This document shows positions 51,268-59,690 of a stretch of DNA of 64,000 nucleotides, piece after piece (position 1 is the first letter of the stretch; each line of letters begins with the position of its first letter). A model generated the notes under the pieces. That model made no database searches, was not told the DNA's origin, and saw only the letters and a list, made by a program, of their open reading frames with translations. The position numbers and the translations under genes were made by a program. The stretch is from JACDBE01 sp963714055 (GTDB taxonomy: Bacteria; Actinomycetota; Acidimicrobiia; Spongiisociales; UBA5794), in contig OY970227.1 in the NCBI GenBank assembly GCA_963714055.1, positions 1,984,001 to 2,048,000 on the forward strand. Direction: 5' to 3'.

Positions 51268-52731
51268 TCATCGGGCAGACGGTCCGAACCAGGTGGTCAG
51301 CGCGTCGGGGAGCCCTGGGTCGGTGTGGTCTCCTACCCAAGCGACGTGTCCGTCGGGCCGGATCAGCACGGCCGGGGGAGCGTCGACCTCGCCAAGGACC
51401 GGGAGTTCCCACACCCCGGCATGCGCCGCGTCGACCAGCTGAACCCGTGCCGCCCACGGCGCGATGTCGAACACCCCGGGCTCACCGAGATTCAGCAGCA
51501 CGGGACGGGCGTCGTGCAGCAAGGTGAACACGCGCCGCGGGCCGTCGGCGGTGACCAGGTCGAGGTCGGGCATGCGGCGTCCGAGCAGCGGGTGTCCGTC
51601 CCCGAGGTCGTAGTGGATGTCGAGCCCGGAGATCATCGCGGCGATGCGCCTGCGCGGCTCGTCCATGCTGAGCATGTCGAGCACGGTGTCGCGCAGGGCC
51701 CGGCTGCGCTCGTCGATGCGGCTGAGCGCGACCTGCGCCATGGTGTTCTGCAGCACCCGGGCAGCGACCGGATGCCGTTCGGCGTGGTAGGTGTCCAGGA
51801 GGCTCTCGGGTGACGTCTTCTTGACCACCTGGGCCAGCTTCCATCCCAGGTTCACGGCGTCCTGGACACCTGTGTTGAGGCCCTGCCCACCTTGCGGGCC
51901 GTGTACATGTGCGGCGTCGCCGGCGAGCAGCACGCGTCCCTGGCGGTAGGACGCCGCCTGCCGGGTCATGTCGGTGAACCGGGAGATCCACGTGGGGCTG
52001 TGCACCCCGTAGTCCGTCCCGTAGGCAGCGACGAGCGCCTCGCTCAGCTCCTCCATAGTGGGCTCAGTGGTGTGCTCGACGTGCTTCTCGAGCAGCACGA
52101 CCCCATACGGCCCTCCGCCCTGCTCTCGGTTGACGGGACCGATGCCACCACCCTCGGGGCGCATGCCGACCTCCGGCTCCTCGTCCATCTCGACCTCGGC
52201 GATCAGGAAGCTGCTCGTCGGGTCCCACCCCGGAAAGTCGATGCCGGCCGCCTTGCGGATCAGGCTGCGCCCTCCGTCGCACCCGACGAGGTACTCGGCC
52301 CGAATGGTCGTGTCGTCGGACACCTCGACGTCGACGCCGGCGCCGTCCTGCGCGAAGCCCACCACCTCGACGCCACGGAGGATCGGGACCCCGAGCTCTT
52401 CCACCCAGCCGGCGAGGATGGGCTCGAAGCGGCTCTGCCAGAGCGCGAGGATGTAGTTGTGGCGGGTGGGGAAGTCGCTGATGTCCAGAAAGGTCCCGGC
52501 GTAGCCCACGAACGGATGCGTTTGTCCCTCCGAGAGGAAGCGCTCCGCGACGCCACGCTGATCGAGCACCTCGATGGTGCGCGAGTGAAGACCCCCGGCT
52601 CGCTTGCCGTCGAGATCCTGACTGGCGCGTCGTTCGACGATGACGACGTCGATCCCCGCCAGCGCCAGCTCGGCCGCCAGCATCAGCCCGGTCGGACCTC
52701 CCCCGGCGATAACCATGGCACGCTCGGTCAT
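51268..52731 (-). CDS. FAD-dependent aromatic hydroxylase (class A flavin monooxygenase)
   Basis: 487 aa from ATG 52731 (GGAG upstream). FAD-binding GGGPTGLMLAAELALAG, the DG motif LVGCDGGRSLIRKAAG and the second FAD motif GRVLLAGDAAHVHGPQGGQG, then a C-terminal thioredoxin-like domain. This is the PheA/TfdB/RdmE group; rifampicin monooxygenase (Rox) is also similar. Substrate not deducible: a phenol, polyketide or drug. No neighbouring pathway genes. 52732-52896 upstream holds no gene. Confidence 0.85.
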   Translation of the reverse strand: MTERAMVIAGGGPTGLMLAAELALAGIDVVIVERRASQDLDGKRAGGLHSRTIEVLDQRGVAERFLSEGQTHPFVGYAGTFLDISDFPTRHNYILALWQSRFEPILAGWVEELGVPILRGVEVVGFAQDGAGVDVEVSDDTTIRAEYLVGCDGGRSLIRKAAGIDFPGWDPTSSFLIAEVEMDEEPEVGMRPEGGGIGPVNREQGGGPYGVVLLEKHVEHTTEPTMEELSEALVAAYGTDYGVHSPTWISRFTDMTRQAASYRQGRVLLAGDAAHVHGPQGGQGLNTGVQDAVNLGWKLAQVVKKTSPESLLDTYHAERHPVAARVLQNTMAQVALSRIDERSRALRDTVLDMLSMDEPRRRIAAMISGLDIHYDLGDGHPLLGRRMPDLDLVTADGPRRVFTLLHDARPVLLNLGEPGVFDIAPWAARVQLVDAAHAGVWELPVLGEVDAPPAVLIRPDGHVAWVGDHTDPGLPDALTTWFGPSAR

Positions 52732-52896
52732 CTTTGCTCCGGTCTTCACGTCCGCGGCACGTCCCACGACCGCCACGCCGAACCGCGCCTGGTGCTACCC
52801 AGCTCGTCGACGACAGCACACGTGTCGTCACTCCCTTCGTAGGTCCTCGTCCGGCGGCCCAGGAGTGGTCAAGCCGAATCAGGCTCGGTTCATTGG

Positions 52897-53292
52897 CTAT
52901 CGACCCCAGGCCAGGGACTTGAGCCCGGGGATGGAGACGATCGCCCGATCGTTGGTCACCAGTGTGAGGTTCTCCACCAGCGCCTGGGCCACCAGCATCC
53001 GGTCGAACGGGTCACGGTGTTCCCAGGCCATCGACCCGGCGAGGAGGGCGTGCGGGGTGGTGAGCGACAACTCGGCCGCAGCCAGTTCGCCGACCCGGTC
53101 CTGCCAGGTCTCGACCAGTCCGGCGGCAGCCAACCTCCCGAGCCGGACCTTGGTGGCCACTTCCATCGCTGACACGGCGGACACGAACAGTGGGTTGTCG
53201 TGGTCGGCGAGCCGGCTCCGCACGGATTCGGCGACACGATCTGGCTCGCCGAGCAGCCACAGGAACACATGCGTGTCGAGGAGGAAGCTCAC
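52897..53292 (-). CDS. vapC: PIN-domain toxin (VapC family)
   Basis: 131 aa. PIN nuclease fold with acidic residues in FLLDTHVFLWLL, SAMEVATKVRLG, HRDPFDRMLVAQA and TNDRAI, the four metal-binding positions. VapC toxins cleave tRNA or rRNA. GTG 53292 overlaps the antitoxin stop by four bases (GTGA), so translation is coupled. A TTG two codons upstream is an alternative start. Confidence 0.9.
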   Translation of the reverse strand: MSFLLDTHVFLWLLGEPDRVAESVRSRLADHDNPLFVSAVSAMEVATKVRLGRLAAAGLVETWQDRVGELAAAELSLTTPHALLAGSMAWEHRDPFDRMLVAQALVENLTLVTNDRAIVSIPGLKSLAWGR

Positions 53293-53513
53293 TCCCAAGC
53301 GGCCAGCTCTTCCTGGGGGAGCGGCTCGAAGAAGGACTCCGTCACCCTGAGCGCATACCCACCGAAGCTGCGTGGCTGGGCCTTCTCAACCGGCTGCAGC
53401 CGCGCCACCGGCCGACCGGCGCGGGCGATGACGACCTCCTCGCCGTGCTCGACCCTGACGAGAAGCTCGGAGAGCCGCGTCTTCGCCTCCTGGACATTCA
53501 CCGTGACCGACAT
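53289..53513 (-). CDS. vapB: Phd/YefM-family antitoxin
   Basis: 74 aa. N-terminal Phd/YefM DNA-binding domain: VNVQEAKTRLSELLVRVEHG and EEVVIARAGRPVARLQPV; the C-terminus (ESFFEPLPQEELAAWE) would cap the toxin. ATG 53513 has no Shine-Dalgarno but TAGACT lies 8 bases upstream, pointing to a leaderless mRNA. A perfect palindrome just upstream is the probable autoregulatory operator. Confidence 0.88.
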   Translation of the reverse strand: MSVTVNVQEAKTRLSELLVRVEHGEEVVIARAGRPVARLQPVEKAQPRSFGGYALRVTESFFEPLPQEELAAWE

Positions 53514-53528
53514 GAAGTCCAGTCTATC

Positions 53529-53548
53529 AGACCAGACCAATCTGGTCT
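53529..53548. promoter_or_regulatory. palindromic operator of the toxin-antitoxin operon
   Basis: AGACCAGA - CCAA - TCTGGTCT: a perfect 8-bp inverted repeat, 16 bases upstream of the antitoxin ATG and just upstream of the -10. It is flanked by CTATC direct repeats (53524 and 53547). Position is typical for antitoxin/complex binding. Confidence 0.7.
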
Positions 53549-53967
53549 ATCGGTTGCTGTCGCTGTGCGACGCCGGCGGTCGTCGCGTACGCCTTGCGCT
53601 GCGGTGGGGGGTCGAGCCGATCTGTGCCCAGTTGCCGATCGCTCCCGCCACCTATTGCGCCGCCCGTTCTCGGCCACGGGCCACCCTTCACCGGAGGACA
53701 GTGAGGTGGCTGGAGCGCAACGAGTACCCCTGATCGAATCGGCGGTCGTCATCTTCGGCCACGAGCTCCGCCAGCTCGGCTTCGCGAGTCTGGACACGTC
53801 ATCACACCGACCTCGATGGAAGCGGCATGCGGCGCCGAAGGGCCGGTGCCATCGGCGGCGGAGCAGGAGTTCCGCCGAGGGGGTAGGGTCGCTCCTGACC
53901 GGCGTCCCACGACACCACTGCAGAATCGTCGCCTAATGGACGCGCGACCTAAGGGGAGACCACGCGT
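53549..53967. other. gene-poor interval
   Basis: About 420 bases with only short overlapping reading frames of Arg/Ser-rich composition and no recognisable domain, Shine-Dalgarno or RNA. Probably non-coding or decayed sequence leading into the sulfatase remnant. Confidence 0.5.
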
Positions 53968-54246
53968 ATGGCGTCAGATCCGGCACTTGGCCGACAGATC
54001 CTGCCTATCCCGGATGCTCATCAGCCGTACCCCGGGCTGGTCACCTACGACGCCAAGGATCCGGCTGCGAGATTCGCGCCGATCGAGCCGCTGCGTCCGC
54101 CGGTGGGTGCGCCGAATGTCCTCATTGTGCTTCTCGACGACGTCGGGTTCGCGGCGTCGAGCACGTTCGGCGGGCCGTGCGAGACTCCGGTCGCTCGGCG
54201 ACAACTCGAGGGGCCGCTTCGCCGACGGCGCAGCGATACTCATTAG
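53968..54246 (+). pseudogene. 5' remnant of an arylsulfatase gene
   Basis: 92 codons. The first about 70 residues match the start of large actinobacterial arylsulfatases: GLVTYDAKDPAARFAPIEPL, PPVGAPNVLIVLLDDVGFAA, STFGGPCETPVA. The reading then degenerates into an Arg-rich tail. The catalytic CxPTR sulfatase motif and the rest of the roughly 780-residue protein are missing. AGGGGAG precedes the ATG. A deletion remnant. 54247-54487 downstream holds no gene. Confidence 0.7.
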
Positions 54247-54487
54247 ACGCCGGCCGCGACATCCCCGTTCTTGCAGTTTCCCTATCTAGCACCGGTCCCC
54301 CATGCGCATCCGGGACAGCGCGGCGGCTGAGGACGCCAGGCGTGGCGAAGAGTCCCACCGGGCCGCCGACGCCGTCGCGGGGTTTCGGGCACTCCCGGCC
54401 TCAACCACCCCGGCAGGGGGCTGATCCTTCGGCGCCTGATCAGGTGTAGGGTCATCGGGCGGCAGCACACCCCGAAGGAGACGATTC

Positions 54488-54952
54488 ATGAGCATCGGCC
54501 CGGTGGAATACGTGATCCTCGGCTTCCCCGACAACAATTTCACCGGTCAGATCGTGCCCGAGCTCACGAAGCTTGTTGATGACGGCTTGATCAACATCAT
54601 CGACCTCACGTTCATCAGCAAGGATGTCGACGGCAACGTGACCGTTGTCGAGTTCGACGCAGTCGAGGAGCTGGCCGCCTTCGCCGGCCTCGACGCCGAG
54701 ATTGGCGGGATCCTCACGGACGAGGACATCGCGCACGCCGCCCTGAGCCTCGAACCGAACACTTCGGCGGCGCTGCTCATGTGGGAGGACACGTGGGCCG
54801 CGCCCTTCGCCGACGCGGTACGCGAAGCAAACGGCGTCATCCTCGAGGGTGCCCGCATCCCTCGCGAGCTCATCGAAGCAGCGGTCGACGCCTTGAGCGA
54901 CGCCCTCGCCGCAACCAGCCCGGACGAACCAACACAGGAAGGCTCGACATGA
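54488..54952 (+). CDS. DUF6325 family protein
   Basis: 154 aa. GPVEYVILGFPDNNFTGQI and LVDDGLINIIDLTFISKDVD match the DUF6325 pattern, with ALLMWEDTWAAPFADAV in the C-terminal half. These proteins commonly sit beside SHOCT-domain proteins, as here. GAAGGAG precedes ATG 54488. Soluble, no TM. Function unknown; possibly stress- or membrane-related. Confidence 0.75.
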   Translation: MSIGPVEYVILGFPDNNFTGQIVPELTKLVDDGLINIIDLTFISKDVDGNVTVVEFDAVEELAAFAGLDAEIGGILTDEDIAHAALSLEPNTSAALLMWEDTWAAPFADAVREANGVILEGARIPRELIEAAVDALSDALAATSPDEPTQEGST

Positions 54953-55227
54953 TCCGACGTCGCAGGCCCGTCGCACGAGTGGCCACCACCGCGGTCGTGG
55001 CGGGAACCGCGGCCCACATGGGGGCCAAGTCGGCGCAAAAGAGCGCCGCAGCTGCCCAAGCGCCGGCCGCCCCACCTGCCCAGGCACCAGCGGCCACACT
55101 TCCCGCACCCGAAGCCGCCGAGAGTGCGCAGATCGAAGAGCTCAAGCAGCTCGCAGCCCTCAAGGACCAAGGCATCCTCACAGAAGAAGAGTTCGCCGCC
55201 AAGAAGGCACAGGTGCTGGGGCTCTGA
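54949..55227 (+). CDS. SHOCT-domain protein
   Basis: 92 aa. N-terminal basic stretch (RRRRPVARVATTAVVAGTAAH) that could insert in the membrane, an Ala/Pro linker, and a C-terminal SHOCT domain (IEELKQLAALKDQGILTEEE, FAAKKAQVLGL). ATG overlaps the DUF6325 stop (ATGA), making a two-gene operon. SHOCT is a short oligomerisation/targeting module. Confidence 0.82.
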   Translation: MIRRRRPVARVATTAVVAGTAAHMGAKSAQKSAAAAQAPAAPPAQAPAATLPAPEAAESAQIEELKQLAALKDQGILTEEEFAAKKAQVLGL

Positions 55228-55307
55228 TCCCCACTGGCCTGCGAATTGTCAGCATGTGTCAGCGCCAGTCCAGATCACGGAGGCTCGGGTCGTAGAGTGG
55301 AAGGTGC

Positions 55308-55694
55308 CTAACCTGCCCATGCGCCTGACACGGGGATCGATGAGCCCGGCCCGGCGCAGCGCCCGATAGACACCCGACACCGACGGGACCGGTTCCACCC
55401 CTCGCGCTGGAGACGGTGACGGATGGTGACCGGCCCCCAGAGAGGATGCAGACGGCGCAACTCGAGCACCCTCGCTTCGGTGGCCGCCGGCATCTGCAGC
55501 GGAGACCGATGCGGACGGTGCGACCGGTCTACCAGCCCCTCCAGCCCCTCGCTCTCATAGCGCGCCATCCACCCATAGACCGTGTCCCGGTGCACCCCGA
55601 ACTTCTCGGCGACCTCCGTGACCGCCATCCCGTCGCGGATGACGGCCATCACCGCGTCATAACGCTGTTCCACCTTGCTGAGCTCCTTGAGCAT
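55308..55694 (-). pseudogene. IS481-type transposase remnant
   Basis: The N-terminal HTH is intact (GMAVTEVAEKFGVHRDTVYG, RSHRPHRSPLQMPAATEARV), followed by HPLWGPVTIRHRLQREGW. The family sequence then continues in another frame (EPVPSVSGVYRALRRAGLID), so there is a one-base shift near 55400. The gene is cut off at about 55308, before any DDE catalytic domain. Non-functional. Confidence 0.75.
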
Positions 55695-55737
55695 CCGGCC
55701 ACCTCCCGCAGATGTGCGGAAGGGTGGCGAGCAAGAT

Positions 55738-55824
55738 GTCGGACATCAACCGAACACGCGTCGGGCATCACCCGAACACGCGTCGGAGATCAACCGATCA
55801 CGAAACGTCGGAGATCAACCGACC
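55738..55824. repeat. four tandem ~22-bp direct repeats beside the transposase remnant
   Basis: Units starting GTCGG-A/G-NATCANCCGA at 55738, 55760, 55782 and 55807 (periods 22, 22, 25). They lie directly upstream of the transposase start and probably belong to the insertion-sequence end or its transposase-binding sites. No CRISPR features (spacers are absent, repeats are contiguous). Confidence 0.7.
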
Positions 55825-55842
55825 CAATACAACAGTCTGGGG

Positions 55843-55916
55843 TGGGCCCGGCAGGACTCGAACCTGCGACCGACGGATTATGAGTCCGCTGCTCTAACCG
55901 ACTGAGCTACGGGCCC
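55843..55916 (-). tRNA. tRNA-Met (CAT)
   Basis: Reverse strand: acceptor GGGCCCG/CGGGCCC, D-arm AGCTCAGTCGGTTAGAGC, anticodon loop CTCATAA, T-arm with GGTTCGAGTCC. 74 bases, no encoded CCA. Elongator Met is the simplest reading; a lysidine-modified Ile2 tRNA cannot be excluded by eye. Confidence 0.9.
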
Positions 55917-56085
55917 GCTCGAACTCCACGTTACCGGGGTCGCTGGTGCCGGTTGGATACCTGGGAGCCCTGGCGAGGTCGGTAGACCGAGCGGTTGCGT
56001 GTCACCTGGGGGCCCATGCGGGTCGGCTAGGTAGCATCGACCAGCGGTCGGTGGGGGAGCGGCGTCCTCGACGGAAGAGCGCACC

Positions 56086-58160
56086 ATGAATCGGATAGAC
56101 GTTGTCCGGCTCGAGAGCGGCATGACCGTCGAGAGCGCGCGACGCCGGCTCGCCAACCGCGGCGAGATCGCCGCCGCTCTCGTCCATCGGCGGGAGATCG
56201 ACGGCGACGCCTGGTACCGCTTCGAGGCCGCCCGGCTGGAGTCGCTGCTGGCAGCTGCCCGACCCGACGATCGACTGGGCGCGGTGATCGTCCTCGACGC
56301 GCTCAACCGGGTCCCGATCACGGACCTGGCGGAGGTCGAGGACCCGGCACGGGCCTCCGGGGTGTTGACCGTGGGATCGGTGATCGTAGGTTTCAACGAC
56401 GAGCCGGGCTACGACCCTGAGCCTCCTCGCCGCGGCGGTGGCGTCGGGGCCGAAGAGGGGCCAACTGCCGGTGCCGGCCCACCCGCACCTCCCCCGTCGC
56501 CTCTACCGCCTGGTCCGCCGCCGGCCGCCGGTGCCGAGCCGCCCCCGGCCGTTTCGTCCCGCAGCTTCACCGGCCACGGCGGGATGGAGGCACCGACCGT
56601 TGTCGGGCTGGCGGAGCCATTCACGGTGAGCGTCACCGTCGGCCCGGAACCGATGCCCGGCGTGGTCGGCGGGGTGCTGTCGATCGCCGACCTGCCGGCA
56701 GGCACCACGACCGTTCAACTGGGGGTCACCCTGGTCAGCGCGTTCGAGGTCACCGACGGGTCGGGAGGTCACGGCACGATCGAAGTCGACGTGGCGACGG
56801 CGACCGGCGGGCCACTCGTCTTCGAGCTGAGACCCCCGACGCCACCCTCGTGGTACGACCCGCAGGTAGGGGTCTGGGTGGAGCGGGTGTGTGCCCTCTT
56901 CACCTATCAGGGGAACCCGTGCGGCCAGTTGACCAAGGAGATCAAGGTCAATGTGGCCGGGGACCCGACCACAGCCGCCGCAGCCCGCCGGGTAGAAACC
57001 CCGTCCGAGTCGAGCCCGATCGCGCCGCTGCCGGACCAGCCGCTCGACCTGTCGATCGTCATCACGCGTGTCGGGGCGCGGCCAGCGGCCTCTACAAGCT
57101 CGCCCTCCAGTCGCCTCACCTCGCCTCCGCCGTTGCGGCAGTCGACGTCGACCTCGGCGACGACTCGCTGCGGTTCGCCACGCAGCTGATCCGCGACGTC
57201 GGTCAGCACGTCAACGACCGGACCACCGACGAGGTCCTACGCGGCATCGGCCGCACCATCTCCGACCACCTGCCTGACGAGTTCTGGGATGCGCTCGGCA
57301 CCGTGTGGAAGGCCGTGGCCGGCGCTGATGTACCGGCCGACCAGCGGCATTCCCCGGTCGTGCAACTGCTCACCGAGGAGCCTCATGTGCCGTGGGAGCT
57401 GGCGGTCCTTCCCGAGCCGCTCGACCCCGAGGGCCCTCCCTTCCTCGGCGCCCAGGTCGACATCGGGCGCTGGCCGCTCGACCGGCTGGCGCCCCCGGAA
57501 CCGAGCCCGCTGGCCGCCGATGCGCTCGGCGTGGTCGTCGGCCACTACCAGGACGCACGGGGAGTGCGGCCACTCCCGTCGGCGGTCGCCGAGGCGGAGG
57601 CGCTGGCCGGCCGTTTCCGGGCGCGGTCGGTCGACGCCCTCCCCGAGTACGTCGACGCCGCGCTTCGAGGTCGCTTCGACGACGACGGGTTCTCTTTCGA
57701 GGCCCTTCACTTCGCCGGTCACGGCATCAACGACCCGGACCGCAGCGGCGCCTACCTGATGCTGTCGTCGGGGGCTCGGCTGTCGTCGTTCGTCTTCCGC
57801 GACGCCGGCGTCACCCGCTCCGGGAGGGCGTTCCTGTTCCTCAACGCCTGTCAAGTGGGGACCGCCGACGACATCCTCGGGTCGTACGCCGGGGTCGCCG
57901 GGTTCGCCGTCAGGGGCGGCTTCCGCGGGTTCGTGGCTCCGCTGTGGTCGGTGTCCGACGATCTGGCCAAGGAGGTGTCCCTCGGGTTCTACGAGGCATC
58001 GAATCGAGGGGAAACGGTCGGGGGTTACCTCCGCTCGGTCCGTCGCCGCTTCGCCCAGACCGACGCCGACTCCGCCAACGCCACCTGGCTGGCCTACGTC
58101 TACTACGGGCACCCGGCGCTCAAGCTGGGCGGGCCCAGGGACGCCGACGGCTCGCCGTGA
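56086..58160 (+). CDS. CHAT-domain protease with N-terminal beta-sandwich region (frameshifted)
   Basis: The first frame (56086-about 57075) gives a helical N-terminal domain (about 1-105), a Pro/Gly-rich linker and a beta-sandwich (VGLAEPFTVSVTVG ... TTVQLGVTLVSAFE). After a missing base in the G-run 57073-57076 the second frame (to 58160) carries the CHAT caspase-like domain with His in FEALHFAGHGIND and Cys in FLFLNACQVGTADD, plus PLWSVSDDLAKEVSLGFYEA. About 690 aa when repaired. CHAT proteases process partner proteins in conflict or surveillance systems. Coupled to the next gene by a 4-base overlap. Confidence 0.8.
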
Positions 58161-59674
58161 GCATCGAGTTCACCGTAGATGGCGGCGGCGCGATCGACCT
58201 CGGCATGGGGTACACCCTGGCCGCCGGCGGCTTCCACGGTGTGGGGTGGGCGCTCGAGCCCTCCGACTTCGACGACACCACCCGCAGCGCCGTGGGTGGA
58301 GACCACGTCACTCCCGAGATGGCCGCTGCCCTCGAGCGCGCCGGCATGCGGGAGGAGCAGACGATCTCCTTGTCGGTTGTCCAGGAGACGACCGACACCG
58401 CGGTGCGCGGCCCGACCTACGGCGAGGCGATGGTGCTGACCGCTCCGGACCTCGGCCCCGGGTACGGGCAGGTGGCGATCGTCACCGACGAGGACGGGGC
58501 GGTGTCGATCCACTTCCCCGTTGACGACGTGGACACCCAGGCTCCTCAACCCACCGCCACTCGGGGCGTCGGAGGGGAGAAGGTGTTCGTGCTGCGGGCA
58601 CGGGTCCCTCCGGTCGCCCCGGACGACGGCGCCCCAGCGACCCGCGGCCTGGCGGGGACCATCGGGCGCAAGCTGATCCAGGTGGTGGCGTTCCCGGTGG
58701 TCGAGATGGCGGTTCGGGCCGGCGGTTCACTGGTCCGAAGTTGGGAGGACGACCACCGTCCGCACCGGCTGAGGCACTTCGGCCCGGCCGACTTCTCCCG
58801 GGTGCTCACCGACCCGTGGACCGGCGACGACTGGAGGCGGCTGACGGGTGGCCCGGCCCTGGTCTTCGTCCACGGGACCTTCTCGACGGCCCACGGCGCC
58901 TTCGGCGGGCTGCCGCAGACGGTGATCGACGAGTTGCACCGTCGCTACGAGGGACGCATCCTCGCCTTCGACCATCCCTCGTTGTCGATGACGCCGGAGG
59001 AGAACGTCGGCTGGCTCCTCGACCAGCTCCCGGGAGGAGCCACGCTCGAGGTCGACCTGGTCTGCCACAGCCGGGGCGGCCTGGTGGGGCGGGCGCTGGC
59101 CGGCGAGCTCGGTGACGTCGACCGCTCGTCGGTGCGGGTACGCCGAGTGGTGTTCGTCGGCACCCCGAACGAGGGCACGGCCCTCGCCGACCCCGAGCAC
59201 CTCACCGTCCTGCTCGACCGGATGGCCACGGTGGCGAACCTGTTCCCGGGCGTACCGGTCGCCGAGGTCCTCGATGCGGTGCTCAGCGTCGTGAGGGCCC
59301 TGGCCCAGGGGGCGCTCACCGGGCTGGAGGGCCTGGCGGCGATGCGACCGGGCGGTGACTTCCTGACCATGCTCTCCGGCGGGCCAGACGTCGAGGCGGA
59401 GTACTTCGCCCTGGCCTCGGACTTCGAACCGACCCGGCCGGGGCTCAAGGGCCTGGTGCAGGGCGCCCAAGACTCGTTCCTCGACTTCGTGTTCCGGGAC
59501 GAGGGCAACGACCTCGTGGTCCCCACCCGTGGCGTGTGGTCGGGCTTCGCCGCCGGCAATGCCATCGCCGAAGGCAACCGGGTCGAGTTCGACCGGGGCC
59601 GTGGGGTCACCCACTGCACGTACTGGCCGGAACGGGAGACCGCCGACCAGTTGCTCGCCTGGCTGCCCGGCTGA
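58157..59674 (+). CDS. alpha/beta-hydrolase (lipase-like) partner of CHAT protease
   Basis: 505 aa from GTG 58157 (GTGA overlap with the CHAT stop). N-terminal about 210 residues are unrecognised and beta-rich. The C-terminal half is an alpha/beta-hydrolase: oxyanion loop FVHGTFSTAHGAFGG, nucleophile Ser in DLVCHSRGGLVGRALAGE, GTPNEGTALADP, acidic residue likely in the EGNDLVVPTRGV stretch and terminal His in GVTHCTYWP. Resembles DUF7379-type hydrolases that accompany CHAT or other regulators. Possibly an effector activated by CHAT cleavage near residue 210; inferred only. Confidence 0.8.
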   Translation: MSIEFTVDGGGAIDLGMGYTLAAGGFHGVGWALEPSDFDDTTRSAVGGDHVTPEMAAALERAGMREEQTISLSVVQETTDTAVRGPTYGEAMVLTAPDLGPGYGQVAIVTDEDGAVSIHFPVDDVDTQAPQPTATRGVGGEKVFVLRARVPPVAPDDGAPATRGLAGTIGRKLIQVVAFPVVEMAVRAGGSLVRSWEDDHRPHRLRHFGPADFSRVLTDPWTGDDWRRLTGGPALVFVHGTFSTAHGAFGGLPQTVIDELHRRYEGRILAFDHPSLSMTPEENVGWLLDQLPGGATLEVDLVCHSRGGLVGRALAGELGDVDRSSVRVRRVVFVGTPNEGTALADPEHLTVLLDRMATVANLFPGVPVAEVLDAVLSVVRALAQGALTGLEGLAAMRPGGDFLTMLSGGPDVEAEYFALASDFEPTRPGLKGLVQGAQDSFLDFVFRDEGNDLVVPTRGVWSGFAAGNAIAEGNRVEFDRGRGVTHCTYWPERETADQLLAWLPG

Positions 59675-59690
59675 GCCGCTGCTCACGCCT

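Noticed and set aside
53498..53797. A 99-codon minus-strand frame upstream of the antitoxin
   Set aside because: Arg/Thr-rich, overlaps the antitoxin operator, and shows no start signal or domain.
55738..55824. Possible CRISPR array
   Set aside because: Repeat units are contiguous and degenerate with no spacers, and no cas genes are present; they adjoin a transposase.
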